Source: CAWCHZ01 sp963795555
GTDB taxonomy: Bacteria; Actinomycetota; Thermoleophilia; Solirubrobacterales; Solirubrobacteraceae
Length of the DNA: 64,000 bases
NCBI GenBank assembly: GCA_963795555.1
Contig: CAWCHZ010000002.1
Span: 372,001-436,000 of the forward strand
Direction: 5' to 3'
Positions 42,645 through 52,247 of this stretch are shown piece by piece. The position numbers and the translations under genes are program-made. Below the pieces are notes generated by a model. That model searched no databases. It was not told where the DNA came from and saw only the letters and a program-made list of their open reading frames with translations. Numbering within the stretch: position 1 is the stretch's first letter; every line of letters begins with the position of its first letter.

Positions 42645-42698
42645 GCGGATGAGCCGGCAAGCCGCCACCGCACTGTCCCTCGCCAGCCGCCGCGTCGG

Positions 42699-44642
42699 AT
42701 GAGCCAGTACCCCGACGACCGCCCGCCGATCAGCCCGCAGCTGGCGATGCGCGTCGCGATCTTCGGCGGCGTCGCACTGGCCTGCTTTGCGGTGATCTTC
42801 TTCCGCCTCTGGTTCCTGCAGATCCTCTCCGGTGACCAGTACCTCGCGCAGGCCAACAACAACCGCGTGCGCGACGTCGTGCTGCAGGCCCCGCGCGGTG
42901 ACCTGGTCGATCGCAACGGCAACGTCCTGGTCGACAACCGCGTCGCCAAGGCGATCGAGGTCCAGCCGCAGGACCTGCCGCCGGCTGGCCCGCGCCGTGA
43001 CGCGCTCTACCGCCACCTCGGCGCCGTCGTCGGCGTGCGCGCGGGAACGATCGCCGCCGAGGTCAGGCGCTCGGTCAAGCAGCTGCCCTACGCCAGCGTG
43101 ATCGTCGATCCCGACGCGCCGGTCGCCGCCTACTCCTACATCGCCGAGCGACAGGACCAGTTCCCCGGCGTCAGCGTCCAGCAGGACTACATCAGCCATT
43201 ACCCGCACGGCTCGCTGGCCGCCCAGCTGCTGGGAACGGTGGGCCAGATCACCGGGCCGGAGCTCAAGTGGTCGCAGTTCCGCGGCGTGGCGCCCGGCAC
43301 GATCGTCGGCCAGAACGGCGCCGAGGCCGCCTATGACCAGTACCTGCGCGGGCGCGACGGAGCGGTCCAGGTCCAGGTCGACGCGTTCGGGCGCTTCAAG
43401 GGGAACCTCGGCGTGCACCAGCCGGCACAGGGCGAGCAGCTCCAGCTCTCGCTCGACCTCGGGCTCCAGCAGGCCGGCGAGCAGGCGCTGCAGCAGGGCA
43501 TTGCGCTGGCCCACGGCAACGGCAACCCCGCCGCCGCCGCCGCGTTCGTCGCGATGGACCCGCGCAACGGTCAGATCCTCGCGATGGGCTCCTATCCGAC
43601 GTTCGATCCCAACATCTTCGCCAAGCCGGTGCCCGCGCAGGTCTACAACCAGCTCAACGCCGGCGGGCACTACCCGCTGCTCAACCGCGCGATCGAGGGC
43701 GGCTACCCGACCGGCTCGACGTTCAAGCCGATCACCGCGATCGCCTCGCTGAGCTCGGGCTACGTGACGCCCGGCGAGCTGATCAACGACCCCGGGCAGA
43801 TCCAGATCGGCAACCTGATCTTCCACGACGCCGGCAACGCCGGTCACGGCCTGCTCGCGATGTCCGACGCGCTGATGGTCTCCTCGGACGTCTACTTCTA
43901 CACGCTCGGCCAGCGCGCCAACAATCCCTACGGGCGCGGCGGGGGAGCGATCCAGACCTGGGCGCACGCGCTGGGCCTGGGCCAGCCGACCGGGGTGGAC
44001 CTGCCCGGCGAGCTCGCGGGCGTCGTCCCCAGCGCGGCCTGGCGGGCTCAGGTCAACGCGCGCGAGGCGCGCTGCGAGCGCAGGGTCCATCATCCCTGTG
44101 GCTACGCCTTCCCCGACCTGCGCCCGTGGACGGTCGGCGACAACGTCAACCTGGCGGTCGGGCAGGGTGACCTGCTGGCCACGCCGCTGCAGATGGCGAC
44201 CGTCTATGCGGCGTTCGAGAACGGCGGGCAGGTCGTGCGCCCGCACGTCGGCATGGCGATCCAGGACAGCCTCGGCCGCCAGCTGCAGGTCATCGACCCG
44301 CCGCCGGTCCGCACGCTGCAGATGGACCCGACCTACCGCGCGACGATCCTCGACGGGCTGCGCAAGGCGGCCTCCCAGCCGGGCGGCACCTCGGCCGACG
44401 TGATGGGAAGCTTCCCGGAGCCCGTCTACGGCAAGACCGGCACCGCGCAGCACGTCGGTCAGGCCGACCAGTCATGGTATGTGTGCTTTGTGCCAGATCC
44501 CCATCGTCCAATCGTGGTCGCCGTGACGATCGAGCAGGGCGGCTTCGGCGACGAGGCGGCGGCGCCCGCGGCGCGGCTGATCCTCTCGCAGTGGTTCGGG
44601 ATCAAGAAGCAGCTCGTCCACGGCTCCTCCAAGACGCTGTGA
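42699..44642 (+). CDS. mrdA: Penicillin-binding protein 2 (elongasome transpeptidase)
   Basis: A 647-residue class B PBP anchored by one N-terminal helix (VAIFGGVALACFAVIFFRLWFLQI). A pedestal domain follows (PRGDLVDRNGNVLVDN), then the transpeptidase with SxxK as GSTFKPITA (about residue 344), SxD/N as SSDVYFYTLG (about 399) and KTG as YGKTGTAQ (about 576). It crosslinks lateral-wall peptidoglycan with RodA. It starts 54 bp after mreD. Confidence 0.95.
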   Translation: MSQYPDDRPPISPQLAMRVAIFGGVALACFAVIFFRLWFLQILSGDQYLAQANNNRVRDVVLQAPRGDLVDRNGNVLVDNRVAKAIEVQPQDLPPAGPRRDALYRHLGAVVGVRAGTIAAEVRRSVKQLPYASVIVDPDAPVAAYSYIAERQDQFPGVSVQQDYISHYPHGSLAAQLLGTVGQITGPELKWSQFRGVAPGTIVGQNGAEAAYDQYLRGRDGAVQVQVDAFGRFKGNLGVHQPAQGEQLQLSLDLGLQQAGEQALQQGIALAHGNGNPAAAAAFVAMDPRNGQILAMGSYPTFDPNIFAKPVPAQVYNQLNAGGHYPLLNRAIEGGYPTGSTFKPITAIASLSSGYVTPGELINDPGQIQIGNLIFHDAGNAGHGLLAMSDALMVSSDVYFYTLGQRANNPYGRGGGAIQTWAHALGLGQPTGVDLPGELAGVVPSAAWRAQVNAREARCERRVHHPCGYAFPDLRPWTVGDNVNLAVGQGDLLATPLQMATVYAAFENGGQVVRPHVGMAIQDSLGRQLQVIDPPPVRTLQMDPTYRATILDGLRKAASQPGGTSADVMGSFPEPVYGKTGTAQHVGQADQSWYVCFVPDPHRPIVVAVTIEQGGFGDEAAAPAARLILSQWFGIKKQLVHGSSKTL

Positions 44643-44703
44643 GGGCTGGATCGGCCATCACGGACGCGGCGGTCCGACGGCGCGCGAGCACAGGCGCGCC
44701 GCG

Positions 44704-45903
44704 ATGAGCACCGTCACCGCTCCCGCCGGGATGCTCCAGGGCGCCGCGGCGCAGGTCCGGGAGCGCGCGCCGCTGCGCATCGATCTGCTGCTGCTGGCGG
44801 CGACGGTGGGGCTGGCGATCTGCTCGCTGGTGGTGCTCGACGGCGCCACCCATCACGTCTACCGCAGCCAGCCGCACTACTACACCTTCCGCCAGGCCGC
44901 CGCCGTGCTGGTCGGGTTGGTGCTGATGCTCGTGGTCTCACGCGTCGATCTCGGCCGTCTGCGCGAGCTCAAGTGGGTGCTGTACGGGACGATGATCGTC
45001 ATGATCGTCGGCGTGCTGGGGCTGGGCGGCGTGACACGCGGCTCCAAGCGCTGGATCGCGCTGCCGTTCTTCAACTTCCAGCCCTCGGAGCTGGGCAAGC
45101 TGCTGCTGGTGCTGACGATCGCCGCGTTCCTGGTTGGGCGTACGCGCAGTCTGCAGGACCGCGACACGACCGTACGGGTGATGCTGCTGGCGCTGTTTCC
45201 GGCGATGCTCGTGATGGCCCAGCCCGACCTCGGCAGTGGCATGGTCTATATCGTGATCGCGCTGGCCTGCCTGTTCATCGCCGGAGCGCCCTGGCGGCAC
45301 TTCGCGGCGCTGTTCGCGCTGATCGCGGTGTCGGTCACGCTCGTGCTGGTGATCGCGCCCGCCGCCGGCGTGCACGTGCTCAGCTCCTACCAGGAGCAGC
45401 GTCTGACCGGCTTCGTGAGCCCCTCGCACGACCCGGCGAACAAGACCTACCAGATCACCCAATCGGAGATCGCCATTGGGTCCGGCCAGCGCACCGGACG
45501 GGGGACCGCGCAGGCCACCGAGACTCAGCTGAGCTTCCTGCCGGCCTCCTCGACCGACTTCGTCTTCGCGGTCATCGGCGAGACCTATGGATTCCTCGGC
45601 GCGGCGATCGTGCTGTTGCTCTATGCGCTGGTCGTCTGGCGCGGGCTGCGAATACTGACGATGGCCAAGACCCTCTTCGGCGCCCTGGTCGCGGGTGGCA
45701 TCGTCGCGATGCTGCTGTTCCAGGTCGTCGTGAACGTAGGCATGACCATCGGGATCATGCCGATCACCGGCGTGCCGCTACCGCTCATGAGCTATGGGCC
45801 GGCCTCGGTGCTAGTCACTTTCCTGGCCCTCGGGCTGCTGCAATCGATCTACGTGCGAGCAAGCACGACGAGCGGCATCCGGGGCCGGGCTTACCCCTTG
45901 TAA
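44704..45903 (+). CDS. rodA: Peptidoglycan glycosyltransferase RodA (SEDS family)
   Basis: A 399-residue SEDS protein with about ten membrane segments, polymerising lipid II at the lateral wall. Recognisable are GSKRWIALPFFNFQPSELGK (about residues 114-133), the AQPDLGSGMVY block with the essential aspartate (about 175-185), and the C-terminal GVPLPLMSYGPASVL. Its position in the mre operon next to mrdA supports RodA rather than FtsW. It starts 61 bp after mrdA and ends 12 bp before rng. Confidence 0.93.
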   Translation: MSTVTAPAGMLQGAAAQVRERAPLRIDLLLLAATVGLAICSLVVLDGATHHVYRSQPHYYTFRQAAAVLVGLVLMLVVSRVDLGRLRELKWVLYGTMIVMIVGVLGLGGVTRGSKRWIALPFFNFQPSELGKLLLVLTIAAFLVGRTRSLQDRDTTVRVMLLALFPAMLVMAQPDLGSGMVYIVIALACLFIAGAPWRHFAALFALIAVSVTLVLVIAPAAGVHVLSSYQEQRLTGFVSPSHDPANKTYQITQSEIAIGSGQRTGRGTAQATETQLSFLPASSTDFVFAVIGETYGFLGAAIVLLLYALVVWRGLRILTMAKTLFGALVAGGIVAMLLFQVVVNVGMTIGIMPITGVPLPLMSYGPASVLVTFLALGLLQSIYVRASTTSGIRGRAYPL

Positions 45904-45915
45904 GGATGGTTCTCT

Positions 45916-48009
45916 GTGAAGAAGCAAGTACTGGTGAGCGTCGACCGCGGCGAGACGCGGGTGGCGTTGTTGGAGGCGACCGGCACGCCCGCCAAGGGCG
46001 GGCGCCGGCGCCGGCGCCCCGCACGGCCCGCCGCCGGCTTTCGCGTCGCCGAGCTCTACCTCGAGCGCCGCGGTCAGCGATCGATCGTCGGCAACATCTA
46101 CAAAGGCCGCGTCGACAACGTGCTGGCGGGCCTGGAGGCGGCGTTCGTCGACATCGGGCTGGAGAAGAACGGCTTCCTGCACGTCGATGAGATCGTGCTC
46201 CCGGGCCTGGAGGTCCCCAAGCGCGGTCGCGGCCACGGTGACGGGCGCAAGATCACCGAGCTGATCAAGCCCGGCCAGGAGCTCGTCGTCCAGGTCGTCA
46301 AGGATCCCCTCAAGACCAAGGGCGCGCGGCTTACGATGGAGCTGACGATCGCCGGGCGCTACATGGTCTACGTGCCCAGCGGCGAGGGCATCGGCGTCTC
46401 GCGGCGCCTCGACGACAAGGAGCGCGATCGCCTGCGCAAGGAGGCCGCGCACGTCACGCTCGAGCACGGCGGCGCGATCGTGCGCACCGCGGCGCAGGGC
46501 GCCACGCGCGCCGACTTCGAGCGCGAGCTGCGCTACCTGCACAAGCTGCACGAGGTGTTGCAGTCGCGCGTGGAGACCACGGCCGCGCCGGCGATGGTCT
46601 TCCAGGAGGCCGACCTAGCGGTGCGCGTTGTGCGCGACATCGCCACCGCCGAGTTCGACCGCGCGATCATCGACGACCCCAAGCAGCACCATCGCATGAT
46701 CTCCTTCTTCTCCCGCACCGCCCCGGAGCTGGTCGACCGCGTCGAGCTCTACGAGGAGCAGGACGAGCTCTTCGACCGCTACGGGATCGAGCCGGTGCTC
46801 GACGGGACGCTCTCGCGCCGCGTCGATCTGCCCTCGGGCGGCTATTTGATGATCGACTACGCCGAGGCGCTGACGGTCATCGACGTCAACACGGGCTCGT
46901 TCATCGGGCGCGGCAAGAGCGCGCGCCTGGAGGACACGATCACCAAGACCAACCTCGAGGCGGCCGAGGAGGTCGTGCGTCAGCTGCGCCTGCGCGACAT
47001 CGGCGGGATCATCGTCATCGACTTCATCGACATGGCCCGCGCGCGCAACCGCGACGCGGTGCTCAAGACGCTGCGCGCCGCGCTCGAGGAGGACCGCACC
47101 AAGACCTTCGTCGTCGAGATCTCGCCGCTGGGGCTGGTCGAGATGACGCGCCAGAACGTGACCGACGGCGTCCGCGAGATCATGACCCGACCGTGCCCGA
47201 CCTGCCAGGGCGAGGGCGTGATCCGCTCCGAGGAGACGATCGCGATCGAGTTCGAGCGCCGCCTGCGCCAGCTGGCCCGCGAGCGCTCGGAGCCCGAGGC
47301 CTTCCTGATCCAGATGAACCCGCGCGTGGCGGCGCAGCTGACCGGCAACGGCGCGCGGCCGCTGCTGGCGCTCGAGCAGGAGGTGGGCAAGATCTTCCAC
47401 TTCCAGGGCTCGGAGGGGCTGCCGCTCGATCACTTCGCGGTTGTGATGGAGGGCCCGGCGGGCGAGATCGCCGAGCGCGCGCTGCCGTTCCGCGTCGGCG
47501 ACGAAGTGCTGGTCGAGATCGTCGAGCCGCACATGTACAACGTCGACGACGCGGTCGCCAAGATCGACTCCTACATCATCGCCGTGACCGGCGCGGGCGC
47601 GCTGGTTGGGCAGAAGCGCCTGGTGCGGATCGAGGAGGTCGGGCGCACCGCGGCGACGGCGACGGTCGTTGGGGGTGGCTCCGGGGCGGGCGACGAGGCC
47701 GCCGAGCAGCCGGCGCGCCCGGCGCGGCGCTCACGCGGTGGGCGTGGGCGCGGCTCACGCCGCACGGGTGCTGGAGCAGACGGGTCGACAGAGGCCGGAG
47801 GCGAGGGCGCCGCGACCGACGGAGCGCGTGGCGCGGACGACGGCGAGCCCCCGCGGGGCGCGGACGACGGCGAGTCCCCGCCCGCCGAGCCCGCCGATGC
47901 GGCGGGCGTCGCGGCCACGCCGCCACAGGGAGATGCCCTACAATCGCAGTCGCGTCGCCGCGGGCGTCGCGGCGGCAAGCGCCAGCCCAGCCCGTCGGCT
48001 GCCGATTGA
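45916..48009 (+). CDS. rng: Ribonuclease E/G family endoribonuclease
   Basis: A 697-residue RNase. The S1 RNA-binding domain is at about residues 55-160 (NIYKGRVDNVLAGLEAAFVDIG), the catalytic DNase-I-like subdomain includes LTVIDVNTGSFIGRG (about 316-330, first Asp) and IIVIDFIDM (about 364-372, second Asp), and CPTCQGEG (about 427-434) is the zinc-link. The C-terminal 120 residues are disordered, Arg/Gly/Glu-rich, with a 27-bp DNA repeat encoding GADDGE twice. It processes rRNA and mRNA. It starts at GTG 45916. A TACAAT hexamer near its end (47939) may serve rplU. Confidence 0.93.
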   Translation: MKKQVLVSVDRGETRVALLEATGTPAKGGRRRRRPARPAAGFRVAELYLERRGQRSIVGNIYKGRVDNVLAGLEAAFVDIGLEKNGFLHVDEIVLPGLEVPKRGRGHGDGRKITELIKPGQELVVQVVKDPLKTKGARLTMELTIAGRYMVYVPSGEGIGVSRRLDDKERDRLRKEAAHVTLEHGGAIVRTAAQGATRADFERELRYLHKLHEVLQSRVETTAAPAMVFQEADLAVRVVRDIATAEFDRAIIDDPKQHHRMISFFSRTAPELVDRVELYEEQDELFDRYGIEPVLDGTLSRRVDLPSGGYLMIDYAEALTVIDVNTGSFIGRGKSARLEDTITKTNLEAAEEVVRQLRLRDIGGIIVIDFIDMARARNRDAVLKTLRAALEEDRTKTFVVEISPLGLVEMTRQNVTDGVREIMTRPCPTCQGEGVIRSEETIAIEFERRLRQLARERSEPEAFLIQMNPRVAAQLTGNGARPLLALEQEVGKIFHFQGSEGLPLDHFAVVMEGPAGEIAERALPFRVGDEVLVEIVEPHMYNVDDAVAKIDSYIIAVTGAGALVGQKRLVRIEEVGRTAATATVVGGGSGAGDEAAEQPARPARRSRGGRGRGSRRTGAGADGSTEAGGEGAATDGARGADDGEPPRGADDGESPPAEPADAAGVAATPPQGDALQSQSRRRGRRGGKRQPSPSAAD

Positions 48010-48095
48010 GCTGGCGGCGACGGACCGCCGACCCGAGCCTGCGCGAGCGAGCGCACCGAGCCCTCTCCACCCAGTTGCCAAGCACCCAATCCAGC

Positions 48096-48539
48096 ATGTA
48101 TGCCATCGTCAAGAGCGGTGGCAAGCAGTACCGCGTCGAGCAGGGTCAGATCCTGCTCGTCGAACGGCTGGCCGCCGAGGCGGGGGCGACGGTCGCGCTG
48201 GAGCCGCTGATGGTCCGCAGCGACGACTCGATCCTGGCGGCCGCCGACGAGCTCGCCAAGGCCGAGGTTCAGGCGCGCATCGTCGGCCACGAGCGCGGTC
48301 CGAAGCTGCGCGTCTTCAAGTTCAAGCCCAAGCGCGGCTACAAGCGCCGCACCGGCCACCGTCAGGAGCTGACGCGCCTGGAGGTCACCAGCATCAGCGA
48401 CGGCACGTCCGGACGTCGGCGCGCGCCGGACAAGGCCGCAGCGCCGGACAAGCCCGCGGCGGGCGACAAGACAGCGGCGCCGGACAAGGCCGCGCCGCGC
48501 GCGAAGGCCACGGCGCAGGAGGGTCAGGATGGCTCATAA
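48096..48539 (+). CDS. rplU: 50S ribosomal protein L21
   Basis: A 147-residue protein. The first 100 residues are a normal L21: MYAIVKSGGKQYRVEQGQ at the start and KIFKFKPKRGYKRRTGHRQ-like basic block (VFKFKPKRGYKRRTGHR) at about 74-90. A 45-residue C-terminal extension follows, built from Ala/Lys/Asp/Pro repeats (APDKAA-type units), encoded by short tandem DNA repeats. The ATG at 48096 is fixed by the conserved N-terminus. It overlaps rpmA by 11 bp. Confidence 0.95.
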   Translation: MYAIVKSGGKQYRVEQGQILLVERLAAEAGATVALEPLMVRSDDSILAAADELAKAEVQARIVGHERGPKLRVFKFKPKRGYKRRTGHRQELTRLEVTSISDGTSGRRRAPDKAAAPDKPAAGDKTAAPDKAAPRAKATAQEGQDGS

Positions 48540-48789
48540 GAAGGGTCTCGGGTCGAGCCGCAACGGACGCGACTCCAACGCCAAGCGCCTTGGCGTCAAG
48601 GTCTTCGCCGGGCAGGTCGTCAGCGGCGGCGAGATCATCGTCCGCCAGCGCGGCACCCGCTTCAAGGCCGGCGAGGGCGTTGGCCTCGGCCGCGACGACA
48701 CCCTGTTCGCGACCGCTGCGGGCAAGGTGCAGTTCCAGGTCGGCCGCCGCGGACGCGTCGTCTCGGTGCTGCCCGACGACGCGGCCTGA
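48529..48789 (+). CDS. rpmA: 50S ribosomal protein L27
   Basis: An 86-residue ribosomal protein. It opens MAHKKGLGSSRNGRDSNAKR, the conserved N-terminus that reaches the peptidyl-transferase centre, with no cleavable extension of the Firmicutes kind. VKVFAGQVVSGGEIIVRQRG and GVGLGRDDTLFA complete the signature. It starts inside the end of rplU, a translational coupling that is common for this pair. Confidence 0.97.
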   Translation: MAHKKGLGSSRNGRDSNAKRLGVKVFAGQVVSGGEIIVRQRGTRFKAGEGVGLGRDDTLFATAAGKVQFQVGRRGRVVSVLPDDAA

Positions 48790-48832
48790 GCCGGTCGCCC
48801 CGCCCGCTCCAGCGGACGCCCTTTCTGGCCGA

Positions 48833-49558
48833 TCAGTGCGGCTGGGCGATCGGCCTGATCAGGATCTCGTTGACGTCGACGTGCGCGGGCTGATCGACCG
48901 CGAACATCACCGCGCGCGCGATGTCGTCGTCGTGCAGCGCATGGGTCGGACGCTGCGCGAAGAACGGCGTGTCGACGGCGCCGGGCTCGACGACCGTGAC
49001 GCGGATGCCGCGGCCATCGACCTCCTGGCGCAGCGCCTCGCCCATCGCGGTGATCGCCCATTTGGTGCATGAGTACAGCGAGCCTGACAGCGCCCGGCGC
49101 CCCGCCACCGAGCCGGTCAGCAGCAGGTGGCCGCGGCTGTCCGCGAGCGCGGGCAGCGTTGCGCGGACGGTCAGCGCGGCGCCGTAGACGTTCGTGAGGA
49201 CCATGTCGCGCCAGTGCTCCGGGGTGTCGTTGAGGAAGCCGCGCGACGCGCCGAAGCCGGCGTTGGCGAACACCACGTCGATGCGGCCGAACGCGTCGAG
49301 CGTCGCCTGGGCGAGCGCCTGCTGATCGGCCCACTCGGTCACGTCGCAGCGCACCGCCAGCGCGTGCTCGGGACCGCCGAGCTCCTCGGCGAGCGCCTCG
49401 AGGCGCTCCAGCGAGCGCGCCGCCAGCACGACGCGATGGCCCGCGGCGAGCGCGTGGCGCGCGGTTGCCGCGCCGATGCCGCTCGACGCGCCGGTGATCA
49501 GGAAGACGCGCTCGGTATTGCCTTGGGTGCTGGTCGCGGTGACCTCGGATGTGCTCAC
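48833..49558 (-). CDS. Short-chain dehydrogenase/reductase
   Basis: A 241-residue classical SDR. The cofactor motif is TGASSGIGAATARHA (about residues 19-33), then NAGFGASRGF (about 95), the catalytic Ser in LLTGSVAG (about 145) and Tyr-x3-Lys as YSCTKWA (about 158). Substrate is unknown. The GTG at 49558 has AGGAG upstream; the open frame to 49660 would run into the 41-bp tandem repeat. It is convergent with rpmA (43-bp gap) and divergent from obgE, interrupting the otherwise conserved rpmA-obgE linkage. Confidence 0.87.
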   Translation of the reverse strand: MSTSEVTATSTQGNTERVFLITGASSGIGAATARHALAAGHRVVLAARSLERLEALAEELGGPEHALAVRCDVTEWADQQALAQATLDAFGRIDVVFANAGFGASRGFLNDTPEHWRDMVLTNVYGAALTVRATLPALADSRGHLLLTGSVAGRRALSGSLYSCTKWAITAMGEALRQEVDGRGIRVTVVEPGAVDTPFFAQRPTHALHDDDIARAVMFAVDQPAHVDVNEILIRPIAQPH

Positions 49559-49622
49559 GGGCGGCTCCTGGCTCGGGGATCGGTCAGGCGGATTGTCGGG
49601 CAGCTGGGCGCGAGGTGCGTCA

Positions 49623-49703
49623 CTGCGGGCGGACGTGCGGCGCGCGGTCTGCGTCACCATGCGCTGCGGGCGGACGTGCGGCGCGCGGTCTGCGTCACCA
49701 TGC
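49623..49703. repeat. 40-bp tandem duplication just upstream of obgE
   Basis: A 40-bp block starting CTGCGGGCGGACGTGCGGCG and ending GTCACCATGC is present exactly twice, at 49623-49662 and 49664-49703. It lies between the divergent SDR and obgE starts and ends four bases before the obgE ATG, so the obgE promoter or leader is duplicated. Confidence 0.92.
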
Positions 49704-49707
49704 AGCG

Positions 49708-50994
49708 ATGCTGAACGATCGCGCGCGCATTCACGTCGAGGGCGGCCGCGGCGGCGATGGCTGCCTGAGCTTTCGCCGCGAGGCCCACGTCCCCAAGGGG
49801 GGCCCCGACGGCGGCGACGGTGGGCGCGGCGGTGATGTCGTGCTCGTCTGCGACGAGTCGCTGCGCGACCTCCAGCGGTTTCGCCACCGCGCGCACTTCC
49901 ACGCGCCGCGCGGCGGCCACGGCCAGGGCGCGCTGCGCCACGGGGCGGGTGGTGCCGAGCTCGAGGTCCACGTGCCGCCGGGCACGCAGGTAACGGCCCT
50001 GGACGGCAGCCGCCTGGACATGCTGCGGGCCGGCCAGCGCGCGGTCGTCGCGCGCGGCGGCTCGGGGGGGCGCGGCAACAAGCACTTCGCCACGCCCACG
50101 CGCCAGGCGCCGCGGCTGGCCGAGCGCGGGCTGCCGGGCGAGGAGGGATGGATCGAGCTGCGGCTCAAGCTGCTCGCCGACGTAGGGCTGGTGGGGCTGC
50201 CCAACGCCGGCAAGTCCTCATTGTTGCGGCGTCTCACGCGCGCGCGCCCGAAGGTCGCCGACTACCCGTTCACGACGATCGCGCCGGCGCTGGGAACGAT
50301 CGAGCGCGATGGGCGCCAGCTGGTGATCGCCGACATCCCAGGGCTGATCGAGGGCGCCAGCGCAGGCGCGGGCCTCGGCCATGACTTCCTTGCCCATGTC
50401 GAGCGCACGCGGCTGCTGGTCCACGTGCTCGATCTGGCACCACTGGACGGCTCGGATCCGGTCGCCAACCACGCGACGATCGAGCGCGAGCTCGTCGACT
50501 ACGCCGAGGGCCTGGCAGCGCTGCCGCGACTGCTGGCGCTGTCCAAGGCCGACCTCGTCCCCGCCGCGGACGCCGCCGCCGCCCTGCGGGCGTGGTCCCA
50601 GCGGCTGCCCGACGTGCCGGTGGTCGTGACCTCCAGCGCCACCGGCGAGGGCATCGACGCGCTCGTGCAGGCGCTCTTCGTCCATACGCCAACAACCGCC
50701 GCCGGCGCCGCGGTCGACGTCGAGCTCGCGAGCCTGCCCGAGCATCGCGTCTTCCGGCCCGCCGCCGAGCGGGGCTTTGCGGTGCGCCGGCTGGGCGAGC
50801 ACTCCTTCGCCGTCACCGGCGTCGGGATCGAGCGCCTGATCGCGCGTCACGATCTCGACAATGAGGAGGCGCTAGCGCACATCGAGGCGCGCCTGCGCGC
50901 GATCGGCGTGCTGCGGGCGCTCGAAGAGGCCGGCTTCACCCCGGGCGATGAGGTCGAGATCGCCGGCACCGTGTTCGAGCTCGATCCAAGTTGA
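49708..50994 (+). CDS. obgE: Obg GTPase
   Basis: A 428-residue essential GTPase linked to ribosome assembly and stress. The glycine-rich Obg fold covers about residues 1-155 (VEGGRGGDGCLSFRREAHVPKGGPDGG). The G domain has G1 GLPNAGKSSLLRRLT (about 161-175), G2 TTIAP and G3 DIPGLIEGA, G4 LSKADL. A C-terminal OCT domain follows (about 345-425, HRVFRPAAERGFAV). The ATG at 49708 matches the family start; the open frame upstream passes through the tandem repeat. Confidence 0.95.
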   Translation: MLNDRARIHVEGGRGGDGCLSFRREAHVPKGGPDGGDGGRGGDVVLVCDESLRDLQRFRHRAHFHAPRGGHGQGALRHGAGGAELEVHVPPGTQVTALDGSRLDMLRAGQRAVVARGGSGGRGNKHFATPTRQAPRLAERGLPGEEGWIELRLKLLADVGLVGLPNAGKSSLLRRLTRARPKVADYPFTTIAPALGTIERDGRQLVIADIPGLIEGASAGAGLGHDFLAHVERTRLLVHVLDLAPLDGSDPVANHATIERELVDYAEGLAALPRLLALSKADLVPAADAAAALRAWSQRLPDVPVVVTSSATGEGIDALVQALFVHTPTTAAGAAVDVELASLPEHRVFRPAAERGFAVRRLGEHSFAVTGVGIERLIARHDLDNEEALAHIEARLRAIGVLRALEEAGFTPGDEVEIAGTVFELDPS

Positions 50995-51171
50995 AGCGAA
51001 ACCGGGAGACCCACGCGGGGTGCTCGAAGAGCGCAACATCTGGTCGCGCATCACGTCTAAGCAGACGGTGGCTGGCGCGCCGGGATGGGCCTCCACGCAT
51101 CCCGGCGCGTCCACCTGCCCGCAGCGTGCCACCGCCCTCGAAGCGATCAACGAGCTCGCCCGGCCGCCGCG

Positions 51172-52185
51172 ATGAATGAGCTCGAGCGGCCCTCGCTGAG
51201 TGAGCTCGAGCGGCTGCGCCGCCGCCAGGAGGCGCGCGATCGGCGCCGGCGCAGACGCCGATTGACGGGCGCGGCGCTCGCCGCGCTCGCGGTGGCGCTC
51301 GCGGCGGCGATCACGGTTGCGGTTGGTGGCGGGGCGCGGCGCGCGAACGGCGTCGGCCCGGCTCGGGCGTCAACCACGGTTGCACGTCTGCTGCCAGCCG
51401 GCGCCAGTCACGGTGGTGCGTCAGCAGCCGCGGGCCCAACGGGCGCCGACTCGTTCAGTGGTGGCGCGCCAGCGCGCCCGACGTCGGCTGAGCTGGCCGC
51501 GGTCGGGCGCCTTGCCGCGCACGGCCTGCCGCTGTTCTGCGGCGGCCCGAGCAAGCCGCTGGTCGCGCTGACCTTCGACGATGGGCCCGGTCCCTACACG
51601 CGCCTGGCGCTGCGCAAGCTGCGCGCGTTCCACGCCCGCGCGACCTTCTTCCTGGTCGGCAAGGAGATCCGCACGTGGCCGGGCCTGGCCGCCCGCGAGC
51701 GGCCGCTCGCGGCCTTCGGCGATCACACGATGACCCATCCCTTCCTGCCCGCGCTGCCGGCCGCGCAGATGCTCGGCGAGATCGCCGACGCCAGGACGCT
51801 GATCGAGCAGGCCACGGGCGAGCCGATCGGGCTGTTCCGCCCGCCCTATGAGGGCCGCAATGCCGAAGTCGACAGCGCGGTGCGCTCGCTCGGGCTGCTG
51901 GACGTGCTCTGGAGCGTCGACAGCGCCGACTCGCTGGGCGCCAACTACCTCGGCATCGAGCACAACGTCATCGCCGGGCTGCGCAACGGCGCGATCATCC
52001 TGATGCACGAGAACCGCGGCCAGACGATCCGCGCGCTGCCGGTCATCCTCGCCGCGCTGCAGCACCGGCATCTGCAGGCCGTGACGGTGCCCGAGCTTGT
52101 CGCTGAGGATCCTCCCTCGGCGGCCCAGCTCCAGGCCGGCGGACGCGGCTGCGGCGTCAAGCTGCGCCCCGGCAGCGGCGGCTGA
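51172..52185 (+). CDS. Polysaccharide deacetylase (NodB domain), membrane-anchored
   Basis: A 337-residue protein with a basic N-terminus (RRRQEARDRRRRRRR), one transmembrane anchor (LTGAALAALAVALAAAITVAV, about residues 24-44), a Ser/Ala/Gly-rich linker and a NodB domain. Motif 1 is LTFDDGPGPYTR (about 129-140), motif 2 DHTMTHPF (the two metal histidines, about 184-191) and motif 3 FRPPYEGRN (about 222-230). It probably de-N-acetylates cell-wall glycans outside the membrane. It is wedged between obgE and proB, not a usual member of this cluster. Confidence 0.88.
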   Translation: MNELERPSLSELERLRRRQEARDRRRRRRRLTGAALAALAVALAAAITVAVGGGARRANGVGPARASTTVARLLPAGASHGGASAAAGPTGADSFSGGAPARPTSAELAAVGRLAAHGLPLFCGGPSKPLVALTFDDGPGPYTRLALRKLRAFHARATFFLVGKEIRTWPGLAARERPLAAFGDHTMTHPFLPALPAAQMLGEIADARTLIEQATGEPIGLFRPPYEGRNAEVDSAVRSLGLLDVLWSVDSADSLGANYLGIEHNVIAGLRNGAIILMHENRGQTIRALPVILAALQHRHLQAVTVPELVAEDPPSAAQLQAGGRGCGVKLRPGSGG

Positions 52186-52247
52186 CGCCAAGCTGCCCCC
52201 GGCCGTGGCAGCGACGCCAGCGCTGCGCGGCGCTCTAAGCTCACGCG

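Noticed and set aside
41850..44453. 867-codon minus-strand frame across mreC-mrdA
   Set aside because: Opposes four certain elongasome genes and shows only composition-driven sequence.
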